A stretch of 64,000 nucleotides of DNA, from assembly GCA_014138095.1 (NCBI GenBank), contig JACGXE010000002.1:706908-770907 (forward strand). Reading direction: 5' to 3'. This document shows positions 49,886 to 57,290 of this stretch, one piece after another. The translations under genes and the position numbers were made by a program. Under the pieces are notes generated by a model, which was given only the letters and a program-made list of their open reading frames with translations, searched no databases and had not been told where the DNA came from. The number at the start of each line of letters is the position of its first letter. The first letter of the stretch is position 1. Source of the DNA: Ochrobactrum sp. RH2CCR150 (GTDB lineage: Bacteria; Pseudomonadota; Alphaproteobacteria; Rhizobiales; Rhizobiaceae).

Positions 49886-50031
49886 AAGTTCCGCCCCCGG
49901 TCGTTTAGTCGATAATAAATGCTGTTATGCCATTTTAGGATGGTTTTGAAACCCACAATATCGAGGTGAGTGAAGTAATCCAATTCAATATATGATCGCG
50001 ATAAGCGTTAGTTTGATAGCGAGTGAGTTTC

Positions 50032-50063
50032 TCCATTAACACCACATTTATCGAGACATTCCA
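50032..50063 (+). repeat. 32-bp leader repeat, copy 2
   Basis: Matches 21007-21038 at 29 of 32 positions. As there, an ACACGAGGAG leader (50103-50112) and the first gene of a rightward operon follow. Confidence 0.75.
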
Positions 50064-50117
50064 TCCTTCCTTCTGCGCCGCTCACCACGGCCACCAAACC
50101 ACACACGAGGAGACTGT

Positions 50118-50432
50118 ATGTCCAATGACAGACAGGGCGCGGGTGCGCCCATCGTTGTTGATGTCGCTCTGGCGATGAAGCAACTGGAAGAAAACCCTGA
50201 CTTGGCTGCCAAGATGAACGAACTCGCGTTCGGACCGTTCGCGGCGAGACAGCTTGCTGCGCGCGATGAGCTTATTGAGGATCTCGTTGAAGCTGTGCAG
50301 ATGTTCTCTGACAACGCAAAAGAGGCGGGTGATCTGTTTGAAGACGGTCGCAACTCAGAAGCGTGGGAATGGCTGCACACCGCAAGCATCAAAGCCAAAG
50401 CGATCCTCGCAAAAGCACGAGGTGAATCATGA
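50118..50432 (+). CDS. Hypothetical protein, first gene of right-arm early operon
   Basis: A 104-residue helical acidic protein (MSNDRQGAGAPIVVDVAL...). It follows an exact ACACGAGGAG leader and overlaps the next ATG by 4 bp. No family recognised. Confidence 0.65.
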   Translation: MSNDRQGAGAPIVVDVALAMKQLEENPDLAAKMNELAFGPFAARQLAARDELIEDLVEAVQMFSDNAKEAGDLFEDGRNSEAWEWLHTASIKAKAILAKARGES

Positions 50433-50647
50433 GCACAAGCCATGGAGGCCCGGCCTTTCCATCCACGGTAGAAGCCGGTGAGGATCGCTTTGGTAACAAG
50501 TCTCATGTCTTTTATCGAGGCATGACGCTGCGCGATTACTTTGCGGGGCAGGCGTTGGCCAGTTGGCCAATTACGGATCATAGCACCGATCTAGCCAGTA
50601 AATGCTACGCGCTCGCCGACGCCATGCTTGCGGCAAGAGGACACTAG
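50429..50647 (+). CDS. Small conserved phage hypothetical protein
   Basis: A 72-residue protein of a type seen in many phages: 'GGPAFPSTVEAGE', 'GMTLRDYFAGQALASWPI' and 'CYALADAMLAARG'. Function unknown. Directly abuts the metallophosphoesterase gene. Confidence 0.75.
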   Translation: MSTSHGGPAFPSTVEAGEDRFGNKSHVFYRGMTLRDYFAGQALASWPITDHSTDLASKCYALADAMLAARGH

Positions 50648-51889
50648 ATGAAGCTTTCACACGAAGAACTCCTGCGGCGCGCCGAGGCTTACCGTGAGCA
50701 CGGCACGCTGGTTAAGGCTGCCGCTGCGCTCGGCATAAAGAAGTCGGCGTTCCACGAGAGCATCAAGCGGGCGGCGGAGATTGGGCTGTTGGGGCCGGCA
50801 CCGACGCTGCCCGGTTATGCGATCAAAAGCCTGACCGAGACGCCGAACGGCACATATATGCGCCAGATGAAAGAGGCTGGCGACAAGTGGCGGGTACCGG
50901 AGGGACATGCTGTACGCGGCGTGTCAGCGCTGATTGACGCGGAAGGCCGCATCATCCAGCAATGGCAGAAGACGGCTGTTGAGCGCGAGCCCGAAGATTA
51001 TATAAAGCGGCTAAAGGCTGCGATGGCCGACTATGAGCCCGCTACGACCACATCTATGCCGTTCGTTTCCGACGCTGATCTATTGACGCTCACGCCGTTG
51101 GCCGATTGGCATATCGGTTTGAGAGCATGGGCAGGCGACACGGGAACAAATTGGGATTTGGCAATCGCGGAACGAGTCATCGGGCAGGGCATCGAGGATG
51201 CTGTTGCTCGCTCGCCAGCCTCTGCCCACGCTATCGTGCTGGGCGGGGGTGATTTACTCCACTCAGATTCCAACGAGAACAAAACGGCCCGGTCCGGCAA
51301 CGCGCTTGATGTTGATGGCCGTTACGACAAGTGCATTGACGTTGCCGGGCGGCTGGTTGTCAAAACCATAGACGCCAACCTGCGACGGCACCGGCACGTC
51401 ACTGTTCGCATCCTAAAAGGCAATCACGACGAGCATTCCAGCGTAGCTGTCGCCTACTTCCTTAAAGGCCACTACCGCAACGAACCGCGTGTGACCGTCG
51501 ATACCGATGCAAGCCTCTTTTTTTGGCATCGTTTCGGCAAGGTGATGATTGGCGCGACGCATGGCCACGAAGCCAAGATCGCCAACATGCCGTCCATTAT
51601 GGCTCATCGGCGCGCAGAGGATTGGGGCGCGACCCTCTTCCGATACGTTCATGGGTTTCATCTGCATCACTCGGCGAAGTATGCGACTGAAGGCGGCGGA
51701 TGCATTTCCGAGGTCCATCAGACCCCGACGCCGCAAGATGCGTGGCATTGGGGGTCTGGCTACCTGTCCGGGCGGTCAATTCAGTCAATTACCTACCATA
51801 GGGACTATGGCGAAATTAGCCGTGTAAGGGTGGCTATGGTTGATGGCGGGCCGATTGCGGCAAACGATGATGTAAGGGTAGCAGCATGA
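50648..51889 (+). CDS. Metallophosphoesterase with N-terminal HTH
   Basis: The 413-residue protein has an N-terminal HTH (about 1-40, 'HGTLVKAAAALGIKKSAFHE') and a calcineurin-like phosphoesterase domain with the metal ligands 'ADWHIG' (D-x-H), 'VLGGGDLLHSD' (G-D), 'ILKGNHDEHS' (GNHD) and 'GATHGHEAK' (GH). Phage members may act on DNA ends or dephosphorylate nucleotides; substrate unknown. The C-terminus ends AANDDVRVAA. Confidence 0.85.
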   Translation: MKLSHEELLRRAEAYREHGTLVKAAAALGIKKSAFHESIKRAAEIGLLGPAPTLPGYAIKSLTETPNGTYMRQMKEAGDKWRVPEGHAVRGVSALIDAEGRIIQQWQKTAVEREPEDYIKRLKAAMADYEPATTTSMPFVSDADLLTLTPLADWHIGLRAWAGDTGTNWDLAIAERVIGQGIEDAVARSPASAHAIVLGGGDLLHSDSNENKTARSGNALDVDGRYDKCIDVAGRLVVKTIDANLRRHRHVTVRILKGNHDEHSSVAVAYFLKGHYRNEPRVTVDTDASLFFWHRFGKVMIGATHGHEAKIANMPSIMAHRRAEDWGATLFRYVHGFHLHHSAKYATEGGGCISEVHQTPTPQDAWHWGSGYLSGRSIQSITYHRDYGEISRVRVAMVDGGPIAANDDVRVAA

Positions 51890-52641
51890 TTTGCACCGTC
51901 GAAGGATGCGAAAAGAGGGCGAGTTGGGGTGACCTTTGCAGCGGCCACGGCCACAGGCTTAAGAGGTACGGATCTCCAACAGGAAAGCCCGCACCTAAAG
52001 TTCTTGGCGTCTGCGCCGTTGATGGGTGCGGAGGGAAGCTGGCGGGCGCGGGATATTGTCGAAAGCACTACAAGAGATTCCGCGCTCACGGCGACCCTCT
52101 TGGTGGCGGGATCGATTATGGTTCTGCCAACGAGTTTGTGGTTGATTCTGCCAATTCGGAAGAGAAGATCGAGTGCATTATATGGCCGTTTGGCAAATCC
52201 AAGGACGGGTACGGTCGCGTTAATGTCGGGGGTACGCCCAAGGGCGCTCATGTCGCGGTAGCTGAGCTTGCCCATGGCCCGAAGCCCACTGCAAAGCACG
52301 AATGCTGCCATTCGTGCGGGAATGGGCACCTTGGCTGCGTCAACCCTGCCCACATGTATTGGGGAACGCGAAAGGAAAATGTAGCCGATGCGATTGCACA
52401 TGGAACTTCATACACGCTCCATGTGCCGATCGGGGAGGCGCACCACTGCGCGAAATACGATGACGCAACAATAGATATTGCTATGCGGAGAATACAAAGT
52501 GGAGAGCGCCCGTCCTCGGTTGCGAGGTCATTGGGTATATCTGCGTCTTACATTTATAGCTTGTCTAGCGGTAAATCCAAGCGCGCTCAGGCTTGGCTTG
52601 CCGCGAATGATAATGTGGCGAGCGAGAGAAGGGTGGCTTGA
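51886..52641 (+). CDS. HNH homing endonuclease-like protein
   Basis: A 251-residue protein with two N-terminal Cys-rich knuckles ('CTVEGCEKRAS...LCSGH', 'CAVDGCGGKLAGAGYCRKHY'), a central HNH_3-like domain ('ELAHGPKPTAKHECCHSCGN', 'CVNPAHMYWGTRKENVADA') and a C-terminal HTH ('RPSSVARSLGISASYIYSL'). This is the layout of freestanding homing nucleases. It overlaps the previous stop by 4 bp and may have inserted between two phage genes. Confidence 0.85.
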   Translation: MICTVEGCEKRASWGDLCSGHGHRLKRYGSPTGKPAPKVLGVCAVDGCGGKLAGAGYCRKHYKRFRAHGDPLGGGIDYGSANEFVVDSANSEEKIECIIWPFGKSKDGYGRVNVGGTPKGAHVAVAELAHGPKPTAKHECCHSCGNGHLGCVNPAHMYWGTRKENVADAIAHGTSYTLHVPIGEAHHCAKYDDATIDIAMRRIQSGERPSSVARSLGISASYIYSLSSGKSKRAQAWLAANDNVASERRVA

Positions 52642-52838
52642 AGCGTTTAGTTTTGATCCCCGACGGATGGTCGGCCCCATACGGTGAAATAAAGCCAGGA
52701 TTGTTCCTAGCCAATGGCGAGGTGTGCCTAAAATCAGAATACGGGCAAGAGGGCTATTGCGACAGTGGCGAAGCTTTTGCGCGGCATAAAATGGAGGTCC
52801 AGCCGATCAAGGCGATTTGGGAAGAATACGAAGACTAA
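52638..52838 (+). CDS. Small hypothetical protein, TTG start
   Basis: A 66-residue protein starting at TTG 52638, overlapping the HNH stop (TTGA). No domain recognised. A hairpin follows its stop. Confidence 0.5.
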   Translation: MKRLVLIPDGWSAPYGEIKPGLFLANGEVCLKSEYGQEGYCDSGEAFARHKMEVQPIKAIWEEYED

Positions 52839-52845
52839 CCAACTC

Positions 52846-52869
52846 GCGCCGCCCACCAAGCGGCGCTTT
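52846..52869 (+). terminator. Hairpin with CCACCAA loop, TTT follows
   Basis: GCGCCGC and GCGGCGC form a 7-bp stem around CCACCAA, followed by TTTC. Same module as at 14552 and 8307; a variant leader (AAAACGAGGAG) comes next. Confidence 0.7.
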
Positions 52870-52892
52870 CACCACAAAAACGAGGAGAGAAC

Positions 52893-53426
52893 ATGCTTGA
52901 AGAAGCAGAAGACCGCGCCGCGCGAGCGGCGGTAGAAGGACGGCAGATGACGACAGGTGGGGCAGTTATAAGTTGCCTGCCAAAACCTTATAACGACAAC
53001 TTGCCCGTAACCAGAGTAACGATCAGGGCGGGGGAGCTTTGCATCGGTGACGTTCCTGTGCCGTATCCAGTGCCAGTTGCCGAGCAACCGGCGCGCAAGC
53101 CACTCGTCATCATCGAAAGTCCTTTCAGCGGCGATGTCGTGCGCAACACCGAATATGCCCGCGCGTGCCTTCTGGACAGCTTGCGCCGGGGCGAAGCGCC
53201 GATTGCGAGCCATTTGCTTCATACGCAAGTGCTGGATGATTTGCGGCCTGATGAACGAGAGCTCGGCATTGAGGCCGGTCTCGCTTGGTATCGGGTGGCG
53301 GAGAAATGCGTGGTCTATGAGAATTTCGGGATGAGCCGAGGCATGGCGGAAGGAACGGCGCGAGCGCTCGCCAATGGCGTGCCGGTTGAATTTCGGCGGT
53401 TAGGGGCTTGGAGGGCGGCGGCATGA
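52893..53426 (+). CDS. DUF7768-like phage protein
   Basis: The 177-residue protein has a core 'VIIESPFSGDVVRNTEYARACLLDSLRRGEAPIAS...' (I cite only landmark positions about 72-110) and 'ERELGIEAGLAWYRVAEKCVVYENFGMSRGM', the pattern of DUF7768 proteins, which are related to nucleoside deoxyribosyltransferase-like folds. A role in nucleotide metabolism or signalling is possible but unproven. The N-terminus has 'YNDNLP'. Confidence 0.7.
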   Translation: MLEEAEDRAARAAVEGRQMTTGGAVISCLPKPYNDNLPVTRVTIRAGELCIGDVPVPYPVPVAEQPARKPLVIIESPFSGDVVRNTEYARACLLDSLRRGEAPIASHLLHTQVLDDLRPDERELGIEAGLAWYRVAEKCVVYENFGMSRGMAEGTARALANGVPVEFRRLGAWRAAA

Positions 53427-53755
53427 CCAACTTCCACATAGGCCAGAAGGTCGTCTGCATCGATAGCGCTGTCGGCTTCGAACAGTTCATCGAGATCAAG
53501 GAAGGCGAGGTCTACACTATAAGCTGGATCGGACCGTTTGAGCACTACACGCAGGGCAGCTACATCGGCGTGCGTCTGAAAGGCGTCGATCGGGGCATCT
53601 GCCCGCAGTTCGGATATGACAACCCGCCGTTTGCGGCGCGTCGGTTTCGTCCGCTTGTTCGCGATCAGCTGTCTTCGGTTCGCGGCCTACTCGCAGGCGG
53701 TCCCGTCACTGAGAAGTTCGAAGAGCCGAAGCGGAAAGTAAGGGAGGGCGTCTAA
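53423..53755 (+). CDS. Hypothetical protein, SH3-like beta fold
   Basis: A 110-residue protein with 'FHIGQKVVCIDSAVG' and 'IKEGEVYTISWIGPF', a pattern of small SH3/KOW-like beta barrels in phage early genes. Coupled by overlaps to both neighbours. Function unknown. Confidence 0.65.
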   Translation: MTNFHIGQKVVCIDSAVGFEQFIEIKEGEVYTISWIGPFEHYTQGSYIGVRLKGVDRGICPQFGYDNPPFAARRFRPLVRDQLSSVRGLLAGGPVTEKFEEPKRKVREGV

Positions 53756-54096
53756 TGGTTCCAGATGCACGAATTGACCGTGAAATTGCTCGAGGTGAAC
53801 TGGGTTCTGGCAAGCAGCCCATGCCAAAGCCGGTTCACTTAACCGACCTGAGCCTACGCGCAGCCGCAGCGTCCGTTGCCTCCGACGGCGGCAGCACAAG
53901 CTATTACGAGCTACCTCCACATGCGACCGAACTGAACGACCTGATCGAGCACAAAGGCATGTCCTTCGCGCTCGGCAACATCTTTAAGGCTTGCTATCGG
54001 TTCGGCGAGAAAGACGCGGCCAGCCGAATGTATGATCTGAATAAAATCATCTATTTTGCGGAGAGGCTGAAGGCGTTGGAGAGCAGGAAGGTCTGA
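53755..54096 (+). CDS. DUF3310 (SaV-like) protein
   Basis: The 113-residue protein carries the DUF3310 domain at its C-terminus: 'YYELPPHATELNDLIEHKGMSF' then 'GNIFKACYRFGEK' and 'DLNKIIYFAERLKALE'. This domain is found in phage nucleotide kinases and early proteins (T7 gp1.7-like relatives). Role likely in nucleotide metabolism. Last gene of the right-arm rightward operon. Confidence 0.85.
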   Translation: MVPDARIDREIARGELGSGKQPMPKPVHLTDLSLRAAAASVASDGGSTSYYELPPHATELNDLIEHKGMSFALGNIFKACYRFGEKDAASRMYDLNKIIYFAERLKALESRKV

Positions 54097-54104
54097 TCAA
54101 AAAG

Positions 54105-54132
54105 AACCCCGCGGCGAGAACCGCGCGGGGTT
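54105..54132 (-). terminator. Terminator for the leftward Ku operon
   Basis: AACCCCGCG-GCGAGAACCG-CGCGGGGTT; on the minus strand followed by CTTTTTG. It lies between the convergent DUF3310 and Ku operons. Confidence 0.75.
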
Positions 54133-54197
54133 AAGGCTACTGAGCCCTCTCTCCCAAGGGCGACAGAAATTTATCCAATTGGGCAAAAAAGTAAATA

Positions 54198-54395
54198 CTA
54201 GTCCTTCGACCGATCCGGATAGGGTTCTTTTGGCAATCTAATATTAGGATTGCCAGGCGAGTTTGTCTGCTCATGGGTAGGTTTTTCCTGATGGTCGCTG
54301 GGTTCGACAGGAGAAGGATCCCCGGCTTCTTTCTCCCGCACGAGCTTTGGATCTGACCAAGGGTTTACCGTTCTGGGAATTTTTTTCACTTTCAT
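54198..54395 (-). CDS. Small Pro-rich hypothetical protein
   Basis: A 65-residue polar, Pro-rich protein (MKVKKIPRTVNPWSDPKLV...), probably unstructured. Its ATG overlaps the stop of the Ku gene (ATGA), so it is co-translated with Ku. It may modulate Ku; this is speculation. Confidence 0.6.
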   Translation of the reverse strand: MKVKKIPRTVNPWSDPKLVREKEAGDPSPVEPSDHQEKPTHEQTNSPGNPNIRLPKEPYPDRSKD

Positions 54396-55204
54396 TTGTT
54401 TTTCCTCGTTTCGTTCTTCAACGAGTTCCGCAAAGCGTCCATGATGTTAATAACGTTGCCGCGTTGCGGTTCAGCGTCGGTCGCTTTCTGCTTCGCTTTC
54501 GTCGGCTTTTTCAGTGTCTTCTTTTTGGCTGCTATGATGTCAAGCAGGTGCTCTTGAACTGGGTCTTGGACTAGGTCGGGCTTCCAGTCCCGGGTTTGCT
54601 TTTTGATGAACTTTTCAATCAGCGGCAGTGCGTCCGGATCGGCCTTCTCCTCGCCAATGCTTTCAAAATAGAGATCTTCGTCGCGCACTTCGTCACCGTA
54701 GCGCAGGGTCCAGAGAATAATCCCTTTGCCGCGCGGCTCAAGCATAACGGCCCGTTCGCGCCGAGACAGGACCAACCTTGATATGCCAACCTTGTTTTCG
54801 GCTTTCATAGCCTCACGAATAACCGAGAAGGCTTCCTCGCCGACGGGATCGCTAGGAGACAAATAGTAAGGGGTGTCGAGCCAAATCCACCCGATACTCT
54901 CACGAGGTGAGAACATTTCAATATCGATCGTTTTGGTGCTATCGAGCGCAACGTTCTCCAGTTCATCATCTTCGAGGAGAACATATTCACCTTCTCCTCG
55001 CTCGTAGCCTTTGGCCTCATCGCCTTCCCTGACGTCCTTGCCGGTGACTGCGTCGACATAGTGACTGACAACACGGTTCTGGGTCTGTCGGTTTAAGGTG
55101 TGAAAACGGACCTTTTCACTTTCAGAAGTCGCTGGCATCATCTCGACAGGGCAGGTGACAAGCGAGAGCTTCAGGTATCCCTTCCAGTATGGACGAACAG
55201 CCAT
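54392..55204 (-). CDS. ku: Ku protein, paralogue 1 (non-homologous end joining)
   Basis: The 270-residue protein has the bacterial Ku core: 'YWKGYLKLSLVTCPVEMMPA' at the start, 'DDELENVALDSTKTIDIEMF', 'YYLSPSDPVGEEAFSVIREAM' and 'MLEPRGKGIILWTLRYGDEV'. Ku forms a homodimeric ring on double-strand ends and recruits LigD. The C-terminal Lys-rich tail (about 225-270) is typical of extended Ku. AAGGAG precedes ATG. It follows a second Ku by 12 bp; no ligD lies in the window. Confidence 0.93.
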   Translation of the reverse strand: MAVRPYWKGYLKLSLVTCPVEMMPATSESEKVRFHTLNRQTQNRVVSHYVDAVTGKDVREGDEAKGYERGEGEYVLLEDDELENVALDSTKTIDIEMFSPRESIGWIWLDTPYYLSPSDPVGEEAFSVIREAMKAENKVGISRLVLSRRERAVMLEPRGKGIILWTLRYGDEVRDEDLYFESIGEEKADPDALPLIEKFIKKQTRDWKPDLVQDPVQEHLLDIIAAKKKTLKKPTKAKQKATDAEPQRGNVINIMDALRNSLKNETRKNK

Positions 55205-55216
55205 CTCGAATTCTCC

Positions 55217-56110
55217 TTAACTTGCCCGTCTCGTGGGTGAAACAGACTTTCTGGAACTTGTGGCTGTTTTGGTGGTCTTTCTCCGAGCTGGGGCGCGATC
55301 AGCGTTGGCCGCCGTGCGTTTCGTTTTCGCGACACCAAGGCCGGCGCTTTCGCGGAGAGCCTGTAGCAAATCGCTCGGCTTGGATGCGACGGGCGCCTTT
55401 TTCTTAGGAAGGGTTCGACCTTCAATTTTTGCCTTGACCAGGTCGGCCACAGCCTCCTCATATCGGTCGTCAAACTTGCTGGCATCAAATTCGCCAGCCT
55501 TGGTGCCGATGATATGTTCCGCTAATTCCAGCATTTCGCCTTCAATCTTGATATCCGGCACATCCTCGAACGCTTTCTCAGCAGATCGCACCTCGTAATC
55601 GAAATTGAGCGTTGAAGCCGTCAGACCCTTTCCGTGGGCCCGGATAAGCACCGTCCGCATGCGGCGGAATAAAACTGTGCGTGCTATGGCAGCCACCTTG
55701 GCCTTTCTCATCCCATCGCGAAGCAGGACAAAGGCCTCCGTACCCATCTTGTCCGGAGCGAGGTAGTAAGGCTTGTCGAAATAAGCCGTATCAACCTGGT
55801 CGCATGGAATAAAGGTTTCGATCTGTAAGGTCTTGTCACTTTCGGGGATCGCGGCGGCAATCTCTTCGGGCTCGAGAACCACATATCGGTGATCATCCAC
55901 CTCGTATCCCTTGACCTGATCCTCACGTTCCACGGGCTTGCAGGTTTCACTGTCTATATATTCACGGCGTACGCGATTTCCCGTCTTGCGGTTAATCGTG
56001 TGGAACGAGATTCGTTCAGACGTAGATGCCGCTGTATATAAAGCTACCGGGCATGATACCTCCCCGAACTTTATATATCCCTTCCAATTAGCTCTCGGCG
56101 ACGCTACCAT
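55217..56110 (-). CDS. ku: Ku protein, paralogue 2
   Basis: The 297-residue protein shares the Ku layout: 'NWKGYIKFGEVSCPVALYTA', 'ISFHTINRKTGNRV', 'EIAAAIPESDKTLQIETFI', 'YYLAPDKMGTEAFVLLRDGM'. The C-terminal 60 residues are Lys/Arg/Ala-rich, more basic than in paralogue 1, and could bind DNA. ATG 56110 was chosen for GGGAG eight bases upstream; the sequence ahead is a CGACAC tandem repeat. The two paralogues could form heterodimers. Confidence 0.93.
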   Translation of the reverse strand: MVASPRANWKGYIKFGEVSCPVALYTAASTSERISFHTINRKTGNRVRREYIDSETCKPVEREDQVKGYEVDDHRYVVLEPEEIAAAIPESDKTLQIETFIPCDQVDTAYFDKPYYLAPDKMGTEAFVLLRDGMRKAKVAAIARTVLFRRMRTVLIRAHGKGLTASTLNFDYEVRSAEKAFEDVPDIKIEGEMLELAEHIIGTKAGEFDASKFDDRYEEAVADLVKAKIEGRTLPKKKAPVASKPSDLLQALRESAGLGVAKTKRTAANADRAPARRKTTKTATSSRKSVSPTRRAS

Positions 56111-56178
56111 TTTACTTACTCCCGACACCGACACCGACACCGACAACACGATGCGTGCGAATCACTTGCAATCGAGTC

Positions 56179-56203
56179 GAACGAATCACTCTCTGATTCG
56201 TTC
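56179..56203. promoter_or_regulatory. Perfect inverted repeat upstream of the Ku operon
   Basis: GAACGAATC-ACTCTCT-GATTCGTTC, a 9-bp perfect palindrome with a short spacer, 70 bp upstream of the second Ku gene start. It is a likely operator for a dimeric regulator. The short tandem repeat (CGACAC, about four copies at 56123-56146) lies between it and the gene. Confidence 0.55.
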
Positions 56204-56243
56204 CGGGGCGTAGAGATTCATTTTGAGGAGCATCCAATGAAAA

Positions 56244-56273
56244 CCCCGAATGACCGTTGCAGGTCACTCGGGG
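56244..56273 (+). terminator. Hairpin in the Ku upstream region
   Basis: CCCCGA(A)TGACC and GGTCA(CT)CGGGG can pair around GTTGCA. No T-run. The interval 56111-56476 otherwise holds no convincing gene. Confidence 0.4.
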
Positions 56274-56425
56274 ATCCCATGAGTTCGGTGTGCCCAAACT
56301 CAGCGGTCGCTCTCTTTGGGGGAGCGATAGCGAAACTATTTCTGATCTATTTTGTTCCTTAGAAAGGTAAGCCCCTGACGCTTATGTGATGGGCGCGCTG
56401 CGCCCAAAGGCACGGCGCGCACATC

Positions 56426-56454
56426 GAAAAAAAGCCCCGCTTGATCGGCGGGGC
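56426..56454 (-). terminator. Leftward terminator
   Basis: GCCCCGC-TTGATCG-GCGGGGC, followed on the minus strand by a run of seven T. It ends transcription from the gene at 56477-56770. Confidence 0.9.
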
Positions 56455-56476
56455 AATTGGTGTCATTGCAATGGTA

Positions 56477-56770
56477 TTAACCCACGACTGGGTTATTTGT
56501 TCCTTCAGGTATGTCGGAATTGGTCTGCATTGCGCGTAGGTCGTGCCGAATAGTATATCGCTGATGCGCCAATCTGGCAGCAAGTTCAGTTAGTCGCGAC
56601 CTTTCACGAAGTCCGTGTTCGTAGAGCATTAGGATACAGGATGCGAGTTCACTACCCGAATAGTTGTGGTCACTTTCTTCCAATAAGACAGCAGCGTTGG
56701 TGAAGCAGCTACGTAGGAAGTCCACTTCAGCAGGAATGTATATTCGGCTCGCTTCGTTGAAAAACGGCAT
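56477..56770 (-). CDS. Conserved Rhizobiales-type hypothetical protein
   Basis: A 97-residue helical protein: 'RIYIPAEVDFLRSCFTNAAVLLEE', 'GSELASCILMLYEHGLRE', 'TELAARLAHQRYTIR'. Similar short proteins are common on Rhizobiales chromosomes with unknown function. GGAGG precedes ATG 56770 and a terminator follows. Confidence 0.7.
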   Translation of the reverse strand: MPFFNEASRIYIPAEVDFLRSCFTNAAVLLEESDHNYSGSELASCILMLYEHGLRERSRLTELAARLAHQRYTIRHDLRAMQTNSDIPEGTNNPVVG

Positions 56771-56907
56771 GTCAGCCTCCTTATACTAAAGGCGTAATCG
56801 TAGCTTCATTAGCGATATCTAAAAAGCAAAATTTTAACAATTTTGGCAACGTAACGCTCGGTCTAAGAATAGTGAACCCCGCCAGCCATTTAGCTGACAA
56901 GGCGCGT

Positions 56908-56928
56908 GCCTGCCGAACCGAGGCAGGC
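56908..56928 (-). terminator. Hairpin after the 56999 gene
   Basis: GCCTGCC-GAACCGA-GGCAGGC, lying downstream of the leftward gene that stops at 56999. No clear T-run. Confidence 0.5.
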
Positions 56929-56998
56929 CGATATTAGGCACGTCGTCGTTGCCAAAAACGGCGAAAGAACCGGCAAAACGGGGAACAGAAGGCTGGTG

Positions 56999-57280
56999 CT
57001 ATTCCTCCGGATCGGTTCCTGTCACGCCGCGGTGCATGTTCTCAGCAACTATCCTTATTGCGGTTGCCGCTTCCTCCTCCGACCATCCGGCCTCTACAGC
57101 GTCCTGGATGAGTTCGGGCACGCCGATCACCTGAGTGCGGGCTATGGCCGCAGTGACCTCTGCGTCTCTGGCGCCGGATACCACAGCTCGCTCGACCAGC
57201 TCCGCAATTCCTTGCGATACCGCTTCTTGGCAGTCGATTTCACGATCTGGATAATCACCCGGTTGTTTTGGTCCGAACAT
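56999..57280 (-). CDS. Hypothetical acidic protein after SRAP gene
   Basis: A 93-residue acidic helical protein (MFGPKQPGDYPDREIDC...) with two similar helical segments ('VERAVVSGARDAEVTAAIAR', 'IQDAVEAGWSEEEAATAIR'), suggesting a duplicated UBA-like or helical repeat. GGAGG ahead of ATG. It starts 10 bp after the SRAP stop, hence one operon. Confidence 0.65.
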   Translation of the reverse strand: MFGPKQPGDYPDREIDCQEAVSQGIAELVERAVVSGARDAEVTAAIARTQVIGVPELIQDAVEAGWSEEEAATAIRIVAENMHRGVTGTDPEE

Positions 57281-57290
57281 TCCATCCTCC

